A stretch of DNA of 32,588 nucleotides from Erysipelotrichaceae bacterium (GCA_012744375.1 JAAYCD010000012.1:1-32588); one strand, 5' to 3'. Counted from the first letter of the stretch, positions 9,440 to 18,487 are shown. The notes: a model not told the origin generated them from the letters alone. Numbers and translations are program-made.

Positions 9440-10321
9440 TTATTTAATTTGGCTCATGACTTCGGCAGCGAAATCATCTTGCTTTTTCTCAATACCTTCG
9501 CCCACTTGGTAACGAACGAATTTGATGATTTTAACTTTCTTTTCGTCAAGAATTTGGCCGACTTTTTTGCCAGACTCAGTGTCCATTAAATATGGTTGTT
9601 CAAGTAAGACCATCTCCGCAAAGTATTTGTTGACTTTACCACCGATAATCTTTCTGAGCATTTCTTCTGGCTTGCCAGCAAGTTTTTCATCGTTTTTAGC
9701 AGCTTCTAATTGAATTTTTGTTTCATGTTCAATCGCATCTGCGCCGATATCAGCGGTGCTTAAATAGGTTGGGTTGTTGGCGGCGATGTGCATGGCTAAG
9801 CCTTTACCCAATTCAGCATCTTCCTTGTCAAGGATAAGGGCTACTGCAATTTTGCCACCCATATGGATGTAGCTATATACGTATTGACCTTCGGCATTTT
9901 CAAGAAGGGTGAATCTACGTAAATCAAATTTTTCGCCCATTTTGACAGTGGCATCAGCAAATAAAGAAGCGGTCAAAGTTTTTGCTTCTTCAACGTTTGC
10001 TGGGCTTTGCTTCATGATGACTTTAGCGAGATCTTCCACAAGGTCATGGAAAGCGTCGCCTTTAGCAACAAAGTCAGTTTCGCAGTTGACTTCTAAAACA
10101 ACTGTTTTACCGCATTTTTCGCATGTCTTAGCTAATGCTAAACCTTCGGCTGCAATACGGTCGGATTTTTTAGCGGCTTTAGCAATGCCTTTTTCTCTTA
10201 ACCAGTCAAAAGCTTTGTCTAAATCTTCCTCGTTGGCTAAAAGGGCAGCTTTGCAGTCCATTAAACCAGCGCCGGTTCTGTCGCGTAAAATTTTAATTAA
10301 ATCGATTAATGATTGTGCCAT
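9440..10321 (-). CDS. tsf: Elongation factor Ts
   Basis: LIKILRDRTGAGLMDCKAAL, GIAKAAKKSDRIAAEGL, VNCETDFVAK. Confidence 0.97.
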   Translation of the reverse strand: MAQSLIDLIKILRDRTGAGLMDCKAALLANEEDLDKAFDWLREKGIAKAAKKSDRIAAEGLALAKTCEKCGKTVVLEVNCETDFVAKGDAFHDLVEDLAKVIMKQSPANVEEAKTLTASLFADATVKMGEKFDLRRFTLLENAEGQYVYSYIHMGGKIAVALILDKEDAELGKGLAMHIAANNPTYLSTADIGADAIEHETKIQLEAAKNDEKLAGKPEEMLRKIIGGKVNKYFAEMVLLEQPYLMDTESGKKVGQILDEKKVKIIKFVRYQVGEGIEKKQDDFAAEVMSQIK

Positions 10322-11415
10322 TATTTGTTTTCTCCTTCGGTTACTGGAGCTGGAGCAGCTTCTGCTTCAGCAGGTTCTTCGGCAGGAGCGGCCACTGGAG
10401 CAGGTTTGTTTTCCTCTTTATTGAATGGTCTTTTGCCGCGTGGTCTATCATAGTTGCCACGGTTAGCTTCTCTAGAGGCTTGTTGTTTTTCGAAAGCTTC
10501 TTGACGAGCTGCTCTTTCTGCTCTAATTCTTGCTAATTTCTCAGCATTTTCTTTTTCGGTTTGACGAATGACGTCTTTCATTGTGACGGCATCGCCTTCA
10601 TCTTTTGTATAAGCCACAACTGGGACACCATTTTTACTTTCAACGATTGCGTCAGCGATCACTGCTAAAATTAAGCTAGTGGAACGTAAAGCATCATCAT
10701 TGGCTGGGATGACATAGTCAACCACATCTGGATCACTGTTGGTGTCAACAATAGCGAATACTGGAATTTTTAGTTTTCTAGCTTCGGCTACGGCGTTGTG
10801 TTCAATGCGTGGGTCGATGACGAAGAGGGCGTTAGGAACTTTTCTCATTTCCTTAATGCCTTCTAAGTTTTTGGATAATTTTTCTTTTTCACGACGTAAT
10901 TGAGCGGCTTCAACTTTGCTCAATAAATCGAGTTCGCCTTCTTCTTCTCTTCTTTCTAATTCTTTGAGGTATCTAATACGACTTTGAATAGTTTTGAAGT
11001 TAGTTAATGTACCACCTAACCAACGGTTAGTGATGTAAAAACTACCAGAACGTAAGGCTTCTTGTTGGGTGGCTTCTTGACATTGCTTTTTAGTACCAAC
11101 GAATAGGACTTTACCGCCATTATCGACGATTTCTTTCATTTTGGCATAAGCAACGTTAATCGCGTCGGCTGTTTGTTGTAAGTCGATGATGTAGACGCCG
11201 TTTCTGGCACCATAGATGTATTTTTTCATCTTTGGGTTCCATCTACGTGTTTGATGACCAAAGTGAGCGCCAGCTTCAAGCAATTTTCTCATTGTGATGA
11301 CTGGGGCATTTGGGTCATGCATTAACGCATCCATAGTGGGTGCGTCTGTCGCAGGAATATCTTCGGTTGTTTTTTCAACTTCTTCCTCAACGACAAGTGT
11401 TTTTTGTTCTTCCAT
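10321..11415 (-). CDS. rpsB: 30S ribosomal protein S2 with N- and C-terminal extensions
   Basis: [38 protein letters not shown] and [14 protein letters not shown]. Acidic N-terminal extension of about 40 aa and an Ala/Pro/Glu-rich C-tail. Confidence 0.97.
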   Translation of the reverse strand: MEEQKTLVVEEEVEKTTEDIPATDAPTMDALMHDPNAPVITMRKLLEAGAHFGHQTRRWNPKMKKYIYGARNGVYIIDLQQTADAINVAYAKMKEIVDNGGKVLFVGTKKQCQEATQQEALRSGSFYITNRWLGGTLTNFKTIQSRIRYLKELERREEEGELDLLSKVEAAQLRREKEKLSKNLEGIKEMRKVPNALFVIDPRIEHNAVAEARKLKIPVFAIVDTNSDPDVVDYVIPANDDALRSTSLILAVIADAIVESKNGVPVVAYTKDEGDAVTMKDVIRQTEKENAEKLARIRAERAARQEAFEKQQASREANRGNYDRPRGKRPFNKEENKPAPVAAPAEEPAEAEAAPAPVTEGENK

Positions 11416-11540
11416 GTGAAACTCCTTTTGTTTAATCCTCCACTGTTTCTAAGAACTCGGCCACTTGTCTAATAATCTAAACAAGCACAATGGCAGTTCG
11501 ATCCGCAGTGTGTGTAATAGCTGCTTTGCACAGCGCTCAT
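11416..11540 (-). promoter_or_regulatory. Structured 5' leader of rpsB (candidate S2 autoregulatory leader)
   Basis: About 125 nt between the promoter and the rpsB SD (AGGAG), with short inverted repeats (e.g. GCGCTGTGCAAAGCAGC; CACA...TGTG flanking CTGCGGATCGAACTGCC). Confidence 0.4.
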
Positions 11541-11541
11541 T

Positions 11542-11570
11542 ATTGTATCAAAAGCCTCCTGCCTATACAA
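11542..11570 (-). promoter_or_regulatory. Sigma-A-like promoter for rpsB-tsf
   Basis: Minus strand TTGTAT-N17-TACAAT with a TG extension (TGATACAAT). Confidence 0.65.
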
Positions 11571-11586
11571 GGAAAATATTATATAT

Positions 11587-12504
11587 TTACTTTTTACTTT
11601 TTAAGGCACGAGGGTGGCTGGTAAGATATGTTTCTTGTAAGGCCTTCTCACTAATGTGAGTATAAACCTGAGTCGCATTAATGCTTTCATGGCCTAAAAG
11701 CTCTTGTATGACACGCAAATCCGCCCCATTTTCGAGTAGATGCGTCGCAAATGAATGGCGTAATAGATGTGGGTGTAATCCGACATAAACGCCAGTTTTT
11801 TCTTCAATGCTATCGAGAATATACTCTAATCCACGCGTAGTTAAGCGTTTTCCGTTAGCGTTCATAAACAAAGCAGGACTAAAATCGCTCGGGTCTTTGA
11901 TTTTGTTTAAAAGTCTTGGGCGATCTTTGGTGATGTATTCTTTTAAAATGTTTTGACAATCGGTTGTGAAAGGAACGATTCTTTCTTTGTTGCCTTTACC
12001 TAAAACTCTGACCACACGATCTTTTAATGAAATGGATTGAATATCTAATGTGACGAGTTCATTTGCTCTAATCCCAGAATAGTAAAGTAAATATAAGATT
12101 GCTTGGTCGCGAATCATCAACTCATCGGTACGAGTGGAGTTTCGCGCAAAGATTTCTTCAATTTGTTCTTTGTATAGAGAATGTGGAAATTTGGTGTCGG
12201 TTTTTGGGGAAGCTACCATTAAAAAGGGGTTGCCATTAACATAACCTACATTAACCATATATTGATAGAACTGTTTTAGGGCGGATAAACGTCTTTTGCA
12301 ACTTCTTTTGCTCACTCCGGCATTGAGCTCTTCGGTCAAGAAATTTCGAATATACAATGCATCAACTTCCTCAAGCATAATGCCCTCATTAAAAATAAAC
12401 GCGCAAAACTTATCGATGTCCTTTTGATAACTTTCAATCGTTTTCGGCGAGTAATTTCTCACTAGTTGTAAGTGCGTTAGAAATTCTTGTTCAGGTTTAT
12501 TCAT
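11587..12504 (-). CDS. Tyrosine recombinase, XerC/XerD family
   Basis: Arg/His/Tyr catalytic signature: YYSGIRANELV, HPHLLRHSFATHLLENGADLRVIQELLGHESINATQVYTHIS. Position matches xerC (codV) next to topA. Confidence 0.93.
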   Translation of the reverse strand: MNKPEQEFLTHLQLVRNYSPKTIESYQKDIDKFCAFIFNEGIMLEEVDALYIRNFLTEELNAGVSKRSCKRRLSALKQFYQYMVNVGYVNGNPFLMVASPKTDTKFPHSLYKEQIEEIFARNSTRTDELMIRDQAILYLLYYSGIRANELVTLDIQSISLKDRVVRVLGKGNKERIVPFTTDCQNILKEYITKDRPRLLNKIKDPSDFSPALFMNANGKRLTTRGLEYILDSIEEKTGVYVGLHPHLLRHSFATHLLENGADLRVIQELLGHESINATQVYTHISEKALQETYLTSHPRALKSKK

Positions 12505-12524
12505 ACGCTTTCATCATAACACAC

Positions 12525-12552
12525 CAACAAAAAAACGGATTTATTTCCGTTT
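12525..12552 (-). terminator. Terminator overlapping the topA stop codon
   Basis: Minus strand AAACGGA-aataaa-TCCGTTT followed by a run of T. The topA TAA stop lies in the loop. Confidence 0.75.
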
Positions 12553-14658
12553 CTTTGCCATGATTTTTTCCATGTGTTTGCAGTCAGGATAATTGACGCA
12601 ACCAAGGAAATAGCCATATCTGCCTTTTTTCTTCACGAGGTAACCACCACAATCAGGACAATCTTTTACTTTATTAGGGTGATTGCCTTGCTCATCAAGC
12701 GGTGTGGCTACTGTTCTTGTGTAGCGACATTTTGGGAAGTTGCCACAGGAGATGAACGGCGAACCTTTGTTATCTCGGAGCAATAACTCGCCACCACATT
12801 GTGGACATTTTTCGCCAATTGGTGTGGCTTTGCTTACTTTAGTTTCGTCTTTTTTTACATATTTGCATGTTGGAAAATCCGAGCAACCGATGAATTGGCC
12901 ATTTTTTCCATCTTTAATCACTAGTGGAGCACCACAAACAGGGCAATCTTCCCCAGTTGGTTCAAAACTTTCTTTATACATCACTTGGCTAACTTTATTG
13001 AATAAATCAATAAAAGGGTAGTAGAAATCGTTTAAGATTTTACTTCTAGATTGGTTTCCATCTTCGATGTTGTCGAGTTTTGTTTCCATTAATGCCGTAT
13101 ATTTGGTGTCAACGATTTCAGGGAAGTATTTATTTAAAACTGTCGCGGTTAATTTTCCTTTTTTTGTCGTAATTAAAATACCATTTTCATTATCGATATA
13201 TTTTCTTTTTCTTAATGTATCGATTGTAGAAGCATAAGTTGAAGGACGGCCGATGCCAACTTCTTCCATTAGTTTGACAATTTTCGCTTCAGAATAATGG
13301 GTCGGAGGTTGGGTAAATTTTTGTTCGGCTGATTTTTCAACAACTGGAACTTTAGTTCCAATAGCAAAATCAGGGAAGCGTTCGAGATAATTATCGATTT
13401 TATCTTCGTCTTTATAAATCGCTTCATAACCTGGGAAAAGAGTTCTGGTGAAGTCAATCTTAAATTCGATATCGTTACCCACTAAGTGAACGGTCATCAC
13501 TTCATCTTTTCTGCCTTGCATCAATGAGGCTAAGGTACGGTTATAAATCAAACGATATAAATTATATTGATCGTTGGTTAAATATTTTCTAATAGATTCA
13601 GGGGTGCGGTGATTACTAGTTGGACGAATGGCTTCGTGAGCATCTTGCATATTACCGACCTTTTTAATTTTCTTAGTGTGTCCAAGATATTCTTTACCAA
13701 ATCTTTCAGTGATATAAGCAACTGCTCTTGCAACAAAAGAAGGAGATAAACGAGTTGAATCAGTACGCATATAAGTAATTAAGCCGACATGTTCACCTTC
13801 GACTTCAATACCTTCATAAAGTTGTTGGGCAATTAGTTGCGTCTTTTTGGTTTTGAATTTTAATCTCGAAAAAGCTTCTTGTTGCAAGGTGGAAGTAATA
13901 AATGGTTCTTTACTTTCACTGACACGAACTTTCTTGTCGATTTTTTCAATAGTTAAAGTTTCAGGAATGCGCGCCAACAATTCATGGGCTTGTTCGCTAT
14001 TTGATAATTGGATATCGTTTCCATGATCGGAGATAAGTGAAACAGCATAAGCCTGATTAAATGCAGAAATCTTTGTATTAATGTTCCAATATTCTTCTGG
14101 AACAAATTTTTCGATGTCTTCATCATGATCTTTGATCATTTTTAAAGTAGCGGATTGCACCCTGCCACCGGAACGTGAACGAATCTTCTTAAAAAGAAGA
14201 GTGGATAACTTAAAACCGATAATTCGGTCAATAATTCTTCTAGTTTCTTGAGAAAAAACCAAGTTTTTATTAATAGTTCTTGGGCTTCCCATCGCTTCAT
14301 TTATTGATTCACGAGTAATTTCGTGGAATTCTAAACGTTTAGTCGTATCTACATCTAAGTCTAAAACCTGAGCTAAGTGCCAGGCAATAGCTTCACCTTC
14401 TCTATCAGGGTCAGTTGCCAAGATAACTTCATCGCATTGTTGAACAGTTTTCTTTAAATCTTTGACGATATGTTGTTTATCTTTATTGACGATATAGGTT
14501 GGAGAAAAATCGTTATTGACATCAACGCCCAAACCATCTTTTCCAGAGGTCGCCAAATCGCGGATATGACCTAAAGAAGCCTTGACGATATAGTTGTCGC
14601 CAAGGTAGCGTTTGATGGTGATGCATTTGGCTGGAGATTCAACAATTACTAGTTTCAT
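12541..14658 (-). CDS. topA: DNA topoisomerase I
   Basis: MKLVIVESPAKCITIKRYLG, ATDPDREGEAIAWHL, YMRTDSTRLS, HEAIRPT, and three C-terminal CxxC zinc-finger repeats. Start moved to the ATG at 14658 because the ORF-track start (14706) is the -35 box of a promoter. Confidence 0.96.
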   Translation of the reverse strand: MKLVIVESPAKCITIKRYLGDNYIVKASLGHIRDLATSGKDGLGVDVNNDFSPTYIVNKDKQHIVKDLKKTVQQCDEVILATDPDREGEAIAWHLAQVLDLDVDTTKRLEFHEITRESINEAMGSPRTINKNLVFSQETRRIIDRIIGFKLSTLLFKKIRSRSGGRVQSATLKMIKDHDEDIEKFVPEEYWNINTKISAFNQAYAVSLISDHGNDIQLSNSEQAHELLARIPETLTIEKIDKKVRVSESKEPFITSTLQQEAFSRLKFKTKKTQLIAQQLYEGIEVEGEHVGLITYMRTDSTRLSPSFVARAVAYITERFGKEYLGHTKKIKKVGNMQDAHEAIRPTSNHRTPESIRKYLTNDQYNLYRLIYNRTLASLMQGRKDEVMTVHLVGNDIEFKIDFTRTLFPGYEAIYKDEDKIDNYLERFPDFAIGTKVPVVEKSAEQKFTQPPTHYSEAKIVKLMEEVGIGRPSTYASTIDTLRKRKYIDNENGILITTKKGKLTATVLNKYFPEIVDTKYTALMETKLDNIEDGNQSRSKILNDFYYPFIDLFNKVSQVMYKESFEPTGEDCPVCGAPLVIKDGKNGQFIGCSDFPTCKYVKKDETKVSKATPIGEKCPQCGGELLLRDNKGSPFISCGNFPKCRYTRTVATPLDEQGNHPNKVKDCPDCGGYLVKKKGRYGYFLGCVNYPDCKHMEKIMAKKRK

Positions 14659-14676
14659 ATTTGCTACCGAAACAAA

Positions 14677-14706
14677 AATATAAGCCACCCCAACTAGCCT
14701 TGTCAA
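14677..14706 (-). promoter_or_regulatory. Promoter for topA
   Basis: Minus strand TTGACA-N18-TATATT, about 18 nt before the topA ATG. Confidence 0.65.
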
Positions 14707-14772
14707 TGAACATTTTTTCCTATTCCTTAATTAAATAAAAGAAATACTTTATTTAACAATTTTTTGCTTTTC

Positions 14773-15570
14773 TCATTTCCACTTTAAGTTTTCGAGTATT
14801 TGGGCGGCGTTCTTGAGTGGTGTGGCCCCTTCATTAATCAAATCGTTGTTGACTGTCTCATCGAAAATTGAAGTCGGAACAACAAAGATTGGTTTATCAA
14901 TTGAAAGAGCGAGATTAATAGAAATCATCGTCCCACTTTGAAATGAGTTGATTTGTGGCACAACAACAGCGTTAGATAAGCCAACAACAATACGATTGCG
15001 TTCAGGAAAATACGATGGGCTAGGCTCTAAGGCATTTGGATATTCACTAATTAATAAATAATCTTTTTTTATTTTTTCGTAAAGATGCTTATTTTCACTT
15101 GGATAACAAAAATCTATTCCTGAACCTAAAACAGCGATTGTTCTAATTTTATGTTTTATTGCCGCTTCGTGCGCAAGTGTGTCAATCCCTTTAGCCATGC
15201 CAGAAATTAAAATGGTGTCTTTTGGCATTTCGCTAATAATTTTTTCTGTGACGGCTTTTCCATAATCGTTATAATGTCTTGAACCAACCACAGCAAAAGT
15301 TTTTTGCTTATCTGATAAAAGAGTGACGTCGCCATAATAAAAAAGAACCAAAGGTGGGCGATAAATCTTTTTTAGTTTTTCAGGATAATCATAATCTAAG
15401 AATGTCAAAGTTTTGCATTTTAAGTTGTTATATACTTCTTCAACGACTTCATAAGGGGTATCAATGTCTTCTTTAAGTTGTAACGCGGTTAGTATTTTAC
15501 CGAAGTCACCATTATATTTCACTGCAAGAAAAATTAATAATTTGCGAGATTCAGAACAAAATTTGGCCAT
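14773..15570 (-). CDS. dprA: DNA processing protein DprA/Smf (short form)
   Basis: FAVVGSRHYNDYG, ISGMAKGIDTLAHEAAI, TIAVLGSGIDFCYPSEN, SEYPNALEPSPSYFPERNRIVVGLSNAVVV, QSGTMISINLAL. Ends with TGA. Confidence 0.93.
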   Translation of the reverse strand: MAKFCSESRKLLIFLAVKYNGDFGKILTALQLKEDIDTPYEVVEEVYNNLKCKTLTFLDYDYPEKLKKIYRPPLVLFYYGDVTLLSDKQKTFAVVGSRHYNDYGKAVTEKIISEMPKDTILISGMAKGIDTLAHEAAIKHKIRTIAVLGSGIDFCYPSENKHLYEKIKKDYLLISEYPNALEPSPSYFPERNRIVVGLSNAVVVPQINSFQSGTMISINLALSIDKPIFVVPTSIFDETVNNDLINEGATPLKNAAQILENLKWK

Positions 15571-15627
15571 AAAAAACCTCCTATATATGAAGTAGGGGGC
15601 GTATTATCGTTTTGTCCAATAATCAAA

Positions 15628-16245
15628 TCAAAGATATTTTTCTATCAAACAAGCCTTTACTGGCGCATAAGAGAAGCGATGAAGGTGTTTGATTGGTCCA
15701 TAGCGCTTCAATGCTTCTAGGTGGTCTTTTGTGCCATAACCTTTGTGTTTAGCGATGTGGTAGAGGGGAAATTTTTTATCAATCTCTTCACAATAACGAT
15801 CACGCGCCACTTTGGCTAAAATTGATGCGGCCGCGATTGATTGTGATAATGCATCACCGTGAATTACACTGATAACAGGAACTGGGTAATCTTTCATCTT
15901 CATAGCGTCTGTTAAAATTAAATCATATTTATGATTTAATTGAGCGATAGCCTTTTGCATCGCCTTACGCGAAGCATTTAGAATATTGATTTCATCAATC
16001 TCTTCTGGGCATATAGAAGTAATGGCATAGGCCAAAGCGTTTTTGGTTATTAGTTCGAACGCAGCTTCGCGTTTATTTGCCGAAAGCTGTTTTGAGTCAT
16101 TAATCAAGGAAGAATTAAAGTCGCGTGGTAAAATCACGGCCGCGGCGAAAACCGGGCCCAACAAACACCCGCGTCCTGCTTCATCAGTACCGACGATTAA
16201 TTGATAACCCTCAGCATAATATTTTTGGTCCAAATCAAGACTCAT
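15628..16245 (-). CDS. rnhB: Ribonuclease HII
   Basis: LIVGTDEAGRGCLLGPVFAAAVILP, INDSKQLSANKREAAFELI, ASILAKVARDRYC, HKGYGTKDHLEALKRYGP. Confidence 0.96.
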   Translation of the reverse strand: MSLDLDQKYYAEGYQLIVGTDEAGRGCLLGPVFAAAVILPRDFNSSLINDSKQLSANKREAAFELITKNALAYAITSICPEEIDEINILNASRKAMQKAIAQLNHKYDLILTDAMKMKDYPVPVISVIHGDALSQSIAAASILAKVARDRYCEEIDKKFPLYHIAKHKGYGTKDHLEALKRYGPIKHLHRFSYAPVKACLIEKYL

Positions 16246-17086
16246 AATGTTCTAAAGTAATTTTTCCTAAAAGCCCGTCTTTAAACTCTTTTAACAATAG
16301 TACTTCTGCACGAAGCAAATCATCTTGGCCAGTTGCATCTACTAGTTTGCGTTTATTTGCAATTTGGTGAAGCACATTTTCTTTATCTTTAATTTCTGAA
16401 ATATCAAAGCGCTCTTTCAAAGCATTGGGGTATTTATCTTTTAAGAAATTAAGCAGATAATCGACTAAAATTTCATTAGGCAAAATATCTTCTCTAATCG
16501 AACCGATGAGCGCTAATTTGGTGGCCTTTTGTTGGTCTTCATAATTCATCGGTAAGATACCAGGAGTGTCCATTAACAAGAAATCTTGGCTAACTTTAAT
16601 CCATTGTTCACCGCGAGTAAAACCAGGTTTATTTTGCACACCTGCCGCCTTTCTTTTTGCCATGCGATTAATCAAAGAAGATTTGCCGACGTTAGGAACA
16701 CCTAAAATCATCGCTCTAATAGGTTGAGGTTTCATACCCTTAGCTCTTTGTTTTTCCCATTTATCTTTGCCTAAAGCAATGACCGCTTTAGTTAAAATGT
16801 TTTCAGATCCACTATTTTTGAGATTTAAAGTAATAATTTGAGAGTATTGACTTTTTAGTTGTTCAATCCACACTTTTGTTTGCTTAGGATCGGCCAAATC
16901 GTCCTTAGTTAACACAATCAAAGTTTTCTTGTTTTTGATAATCTTTTCTAAGTTCTCATTGATGGAAGAAAAAGGAGCACGTGCATCTAATAACTCAATG
17001 ACCACGTCCACTAACTTGATTTTGTTTTCAACTTCGATGAGGGCTTTATTCATATGCCCAGGGAACCAATGTATTTGCTTTGCCAT
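16235..17086 (-). CDS. rbgA: Ribosome biogenesis GTPase RbgA (YlqF)
   Basis: N-terminal IHWFPGHMNKA and circularly permuted GTPase motifs (VIELLDARAPFSS, LTKDDL, ILGVPNVGKSSLINRM, GFTRGEQWIKV, LMDTPGILP). Confidence 0.97.
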   Translation of the reverse strand: MAKQIHWFPGHMNKALIEVENKIKLVDVVIELLDARAPFSSINENLEKIIKNKKTLIVLTKDDLADPKQTKVWIEQLKSQYSQIITLNLKNSGSENILTKAVIALGKDKWEKQRAKGMKPQPIRAMILGVPNVGKSSLINRMAKRKAAGVQNKPGFTRGEQWIKVSQDFLLMDTPGILPMNYEDQQKATKLALIGSIREDILPNEILVDYLLNFLKDKYPNALKERFDISEIKDKENVLHQIANKRKLVDATGQDDLLRAEVLLLKEFKDGLLGKITLEHYES

Positions 17087-17098
17087 ATGTAGTCCTCC

Positions 17099-17851
17099 CT
17101 AAAAATATTTCGGCCAAATGTATTGTTTGTTTTTTAAATCATAAACGGGTAAAACGGTGTTACCACACTCATCGCACACCGTCACGTCCTCATTAAATTT
17201 CTTTTCGCAGTTACTACAACGATAATGTTTGATATATAAAGTTCCCGTACCTTCTATGGCCACTAAAACACCGAGCAAATTACTATATTTGACTGGCTTA
17301 TTGATTGTCGCGCTGTCATGGCTATTTTGTCTATTGTCCCCCAAGACCCAGTATTCATTAGCAGCAAGAGTAATTGAGCCACCAGTATCTTTTTCAGTGA
17401 AATTACTCATGTCTTCAGGAATGGTTTTAAAAGGGTATTTTACCAGTTCAAATTTTTCATCGTTTAAAACGTAGAGCAAACCTTTTTTTATCTCGAAAGT
17501 TTCGTTAGGAAGCGCGATGACTCTTTTTATTTTTTTCCGAGCATCTTTTTTAAGTGTATTAGTATTTAAATCATAGTCTGTTTCATCGGGATAATAGGTG
17601 CTAACAATATCAAATCTTTTGATGTGTTTTAGAGCAATTTTGTGGTTATCAATAATCCCAAAATCAACAGTCGCTTCGTTTGCATGGTCTTCTGCACCAT
17701 TTAAGGTAGGGGCCATAGAAATTCCAGCGATGAAAACTGATTCATAATATAAACTATGAAAAGCATACACCCCACTAGATAGGACCATGATCAGTAACAG
17801 GAAAGATATAAGAGCCTTGGAAACAAGGACGATTTTAACGTTTTTCATCAT
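17099..17851 (-). CDS. lepB: Type I signal peptidase with a C-terminal zinc-ribbon-like extension
   Basis: N-terminal TM, GISMAPTL (Ser box), KKIKRVIALP (Lys box), VLGDNRQNSHDS (box E), then CSNCEKKFNEDVTVCDECGN (two CxxC pairs). Confidence 0.93.
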   Translation of the reverse strand: MMKNVKIVLVSKALISFLLLIMVLSSGVYAFHSLYYESVFIAGISMAPTLNGAEDHANEATVDFGIIDNHKIALKHIKRFDIVSTYYPDETDYDLNTNTLKKDARKKIKRVIALPNETFEIKKGLLYVLNDEKFELVKYPFKTIPEDMSNFTEKDTGGSITLAANEYWVLGDNRQNSHDSATINKPVKYSNLLGVLVAIEGTGTLYIKHYRCSNCEKKFNEDVTVCDECGNTVLPVYDLKNKQYIWPKYF

Positions 17852-17878
17852 TTTAATTATAGGCGATTTATGAGTAAT

Positions 17879-17906
17879 AAAAAAGGGCTTTCACAAGCCC
17901 ATTTTT
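17879..17906 (-). terminator. Rho-independent terminator after rplS
   Basis: Minus strand GGGCTT-GTGA-AAGCCC followed by TTTTTTATT. Perfect 6-bp stem. Confidence 0.85.
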
Positions 17907-17917
17907 CAGCCACGCGA

Positions 17918-18265
17918 TTAGAGAATTTCTTTAATACGGGCAGATTTACCAGACAATTTACGGATATAAGTAATTTTGTTTCTTCTCACTTTACCTTTGC
18001 GAATTACTTGAATTGCTGCAATGACAGGAGAATGAAGTGGGAATGTTCTTTCAACACCGACACCGCCGGAAATTTTACGGACAGTAAATGTTTCAGAAAC
18101 GCCACCACCACGGCGCATAATAACGACGCCTTGGAAGATTTGTAAACGAGTCTTGTTACCTTCACGAATACGGACGGAAACTTTGATTTCGTCACCAGAA
18201 GAAAATTCTGGCAAATCATTACGTAATTGACTAGCAGTGATTTCATTAACTAAATTGTTGTTCAT
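17918..18265 (-). CDS. rplS: 50S ribosomal protein L19
   Basis: [72 protein letters not shown]. Confidence 0.98.
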   Translation of the reverse strand: MNNNLVNEITASQLRNDLPEFSSGDEIKVSVRIREGNKTRLQIFQGVVIMRRGGGVSETFTVRKISGGVGVERTFPLHSPVIAAIQVIRKGKVRRNKITYIRKLSGKSARIKEIL

Positions 18266-18279
18266 GATAATGACCTCCT

Positions 18280-18355
18280 ACTCAAACGGATACATTTTCT
18301 CTTGATGTTCATTCTCATAATGACAGCGGAACATCCGTAGCATGTCTAAACATGC
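18280..18355 (-). promoter_or_regulatory. Candidate structured leader RNA upstream of rplS (L19 leader-like)
   Basis: Minus strand GATGTTC...GAACATC perfect 7-bp inverted repeat, a competing CGGAT...ATCCG pairing, and an upstream GCATGT-TTAG-ACATGC hairpin. Confidence 0.5.
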
Positions 18356-18391
18356 CCTAGTATAATAACAAGTAAGCTATGCTTTTGCAAT

Positions 18392-18431
18392 AGCATTTTA
18401 TGCATAATAATCAATGTATAGCAAAAATGCT
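18392..18431. repeat. Inverted repeat AGCATTTT...AAAATGCT in the rplS/rpsP divergent intergenic region
   Basis: 8-bp perfect arms at 18392-18399 and 18424-18431, the right arm abutting the rpsP -35. Confidence 0.6.
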
Positions 18432-18459
18432 TGACACCACTAATTATTACTAGTAATAT
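18431..18459 (+). promoter_or_regulatory. Promoter for rpsP-khpA-rimM-trmD
   Basis: TTGACA-N17-TAATAT. Confidence 0.8.
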
Positions 18460-18487
18460 TGTTCCGAATATTAGGGGGCTATTATTT

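Noticed and set aside
9909-10424. 171-aa plus-strand ORF antisense to tsf/rpsB
   Set aside because: Fully antisense to two strongly conserved genes; low-complexity composition, no recognisable domain.
11587-12504. Tyrosine recombinase as evidence of an integron or mobile element
   Set aside because: Position next to topA and family motifs match the chromosomal XerC/XerD type; no attachment sites, cargo or inverted repeats seen.
12740-13021. 93-aa plus-strand ORF antisense to topA
   Set aside because: Antisense to the topA zinc-finger region; its Pro/Ser/Cys pattern mirrors the reverse complement of the CxxC repeats.
18004-18246. 80-aa minus-strand ORF overlapping rplS in another frame
   Set aside because: Alternate frame of the highly conserved L19 gene.
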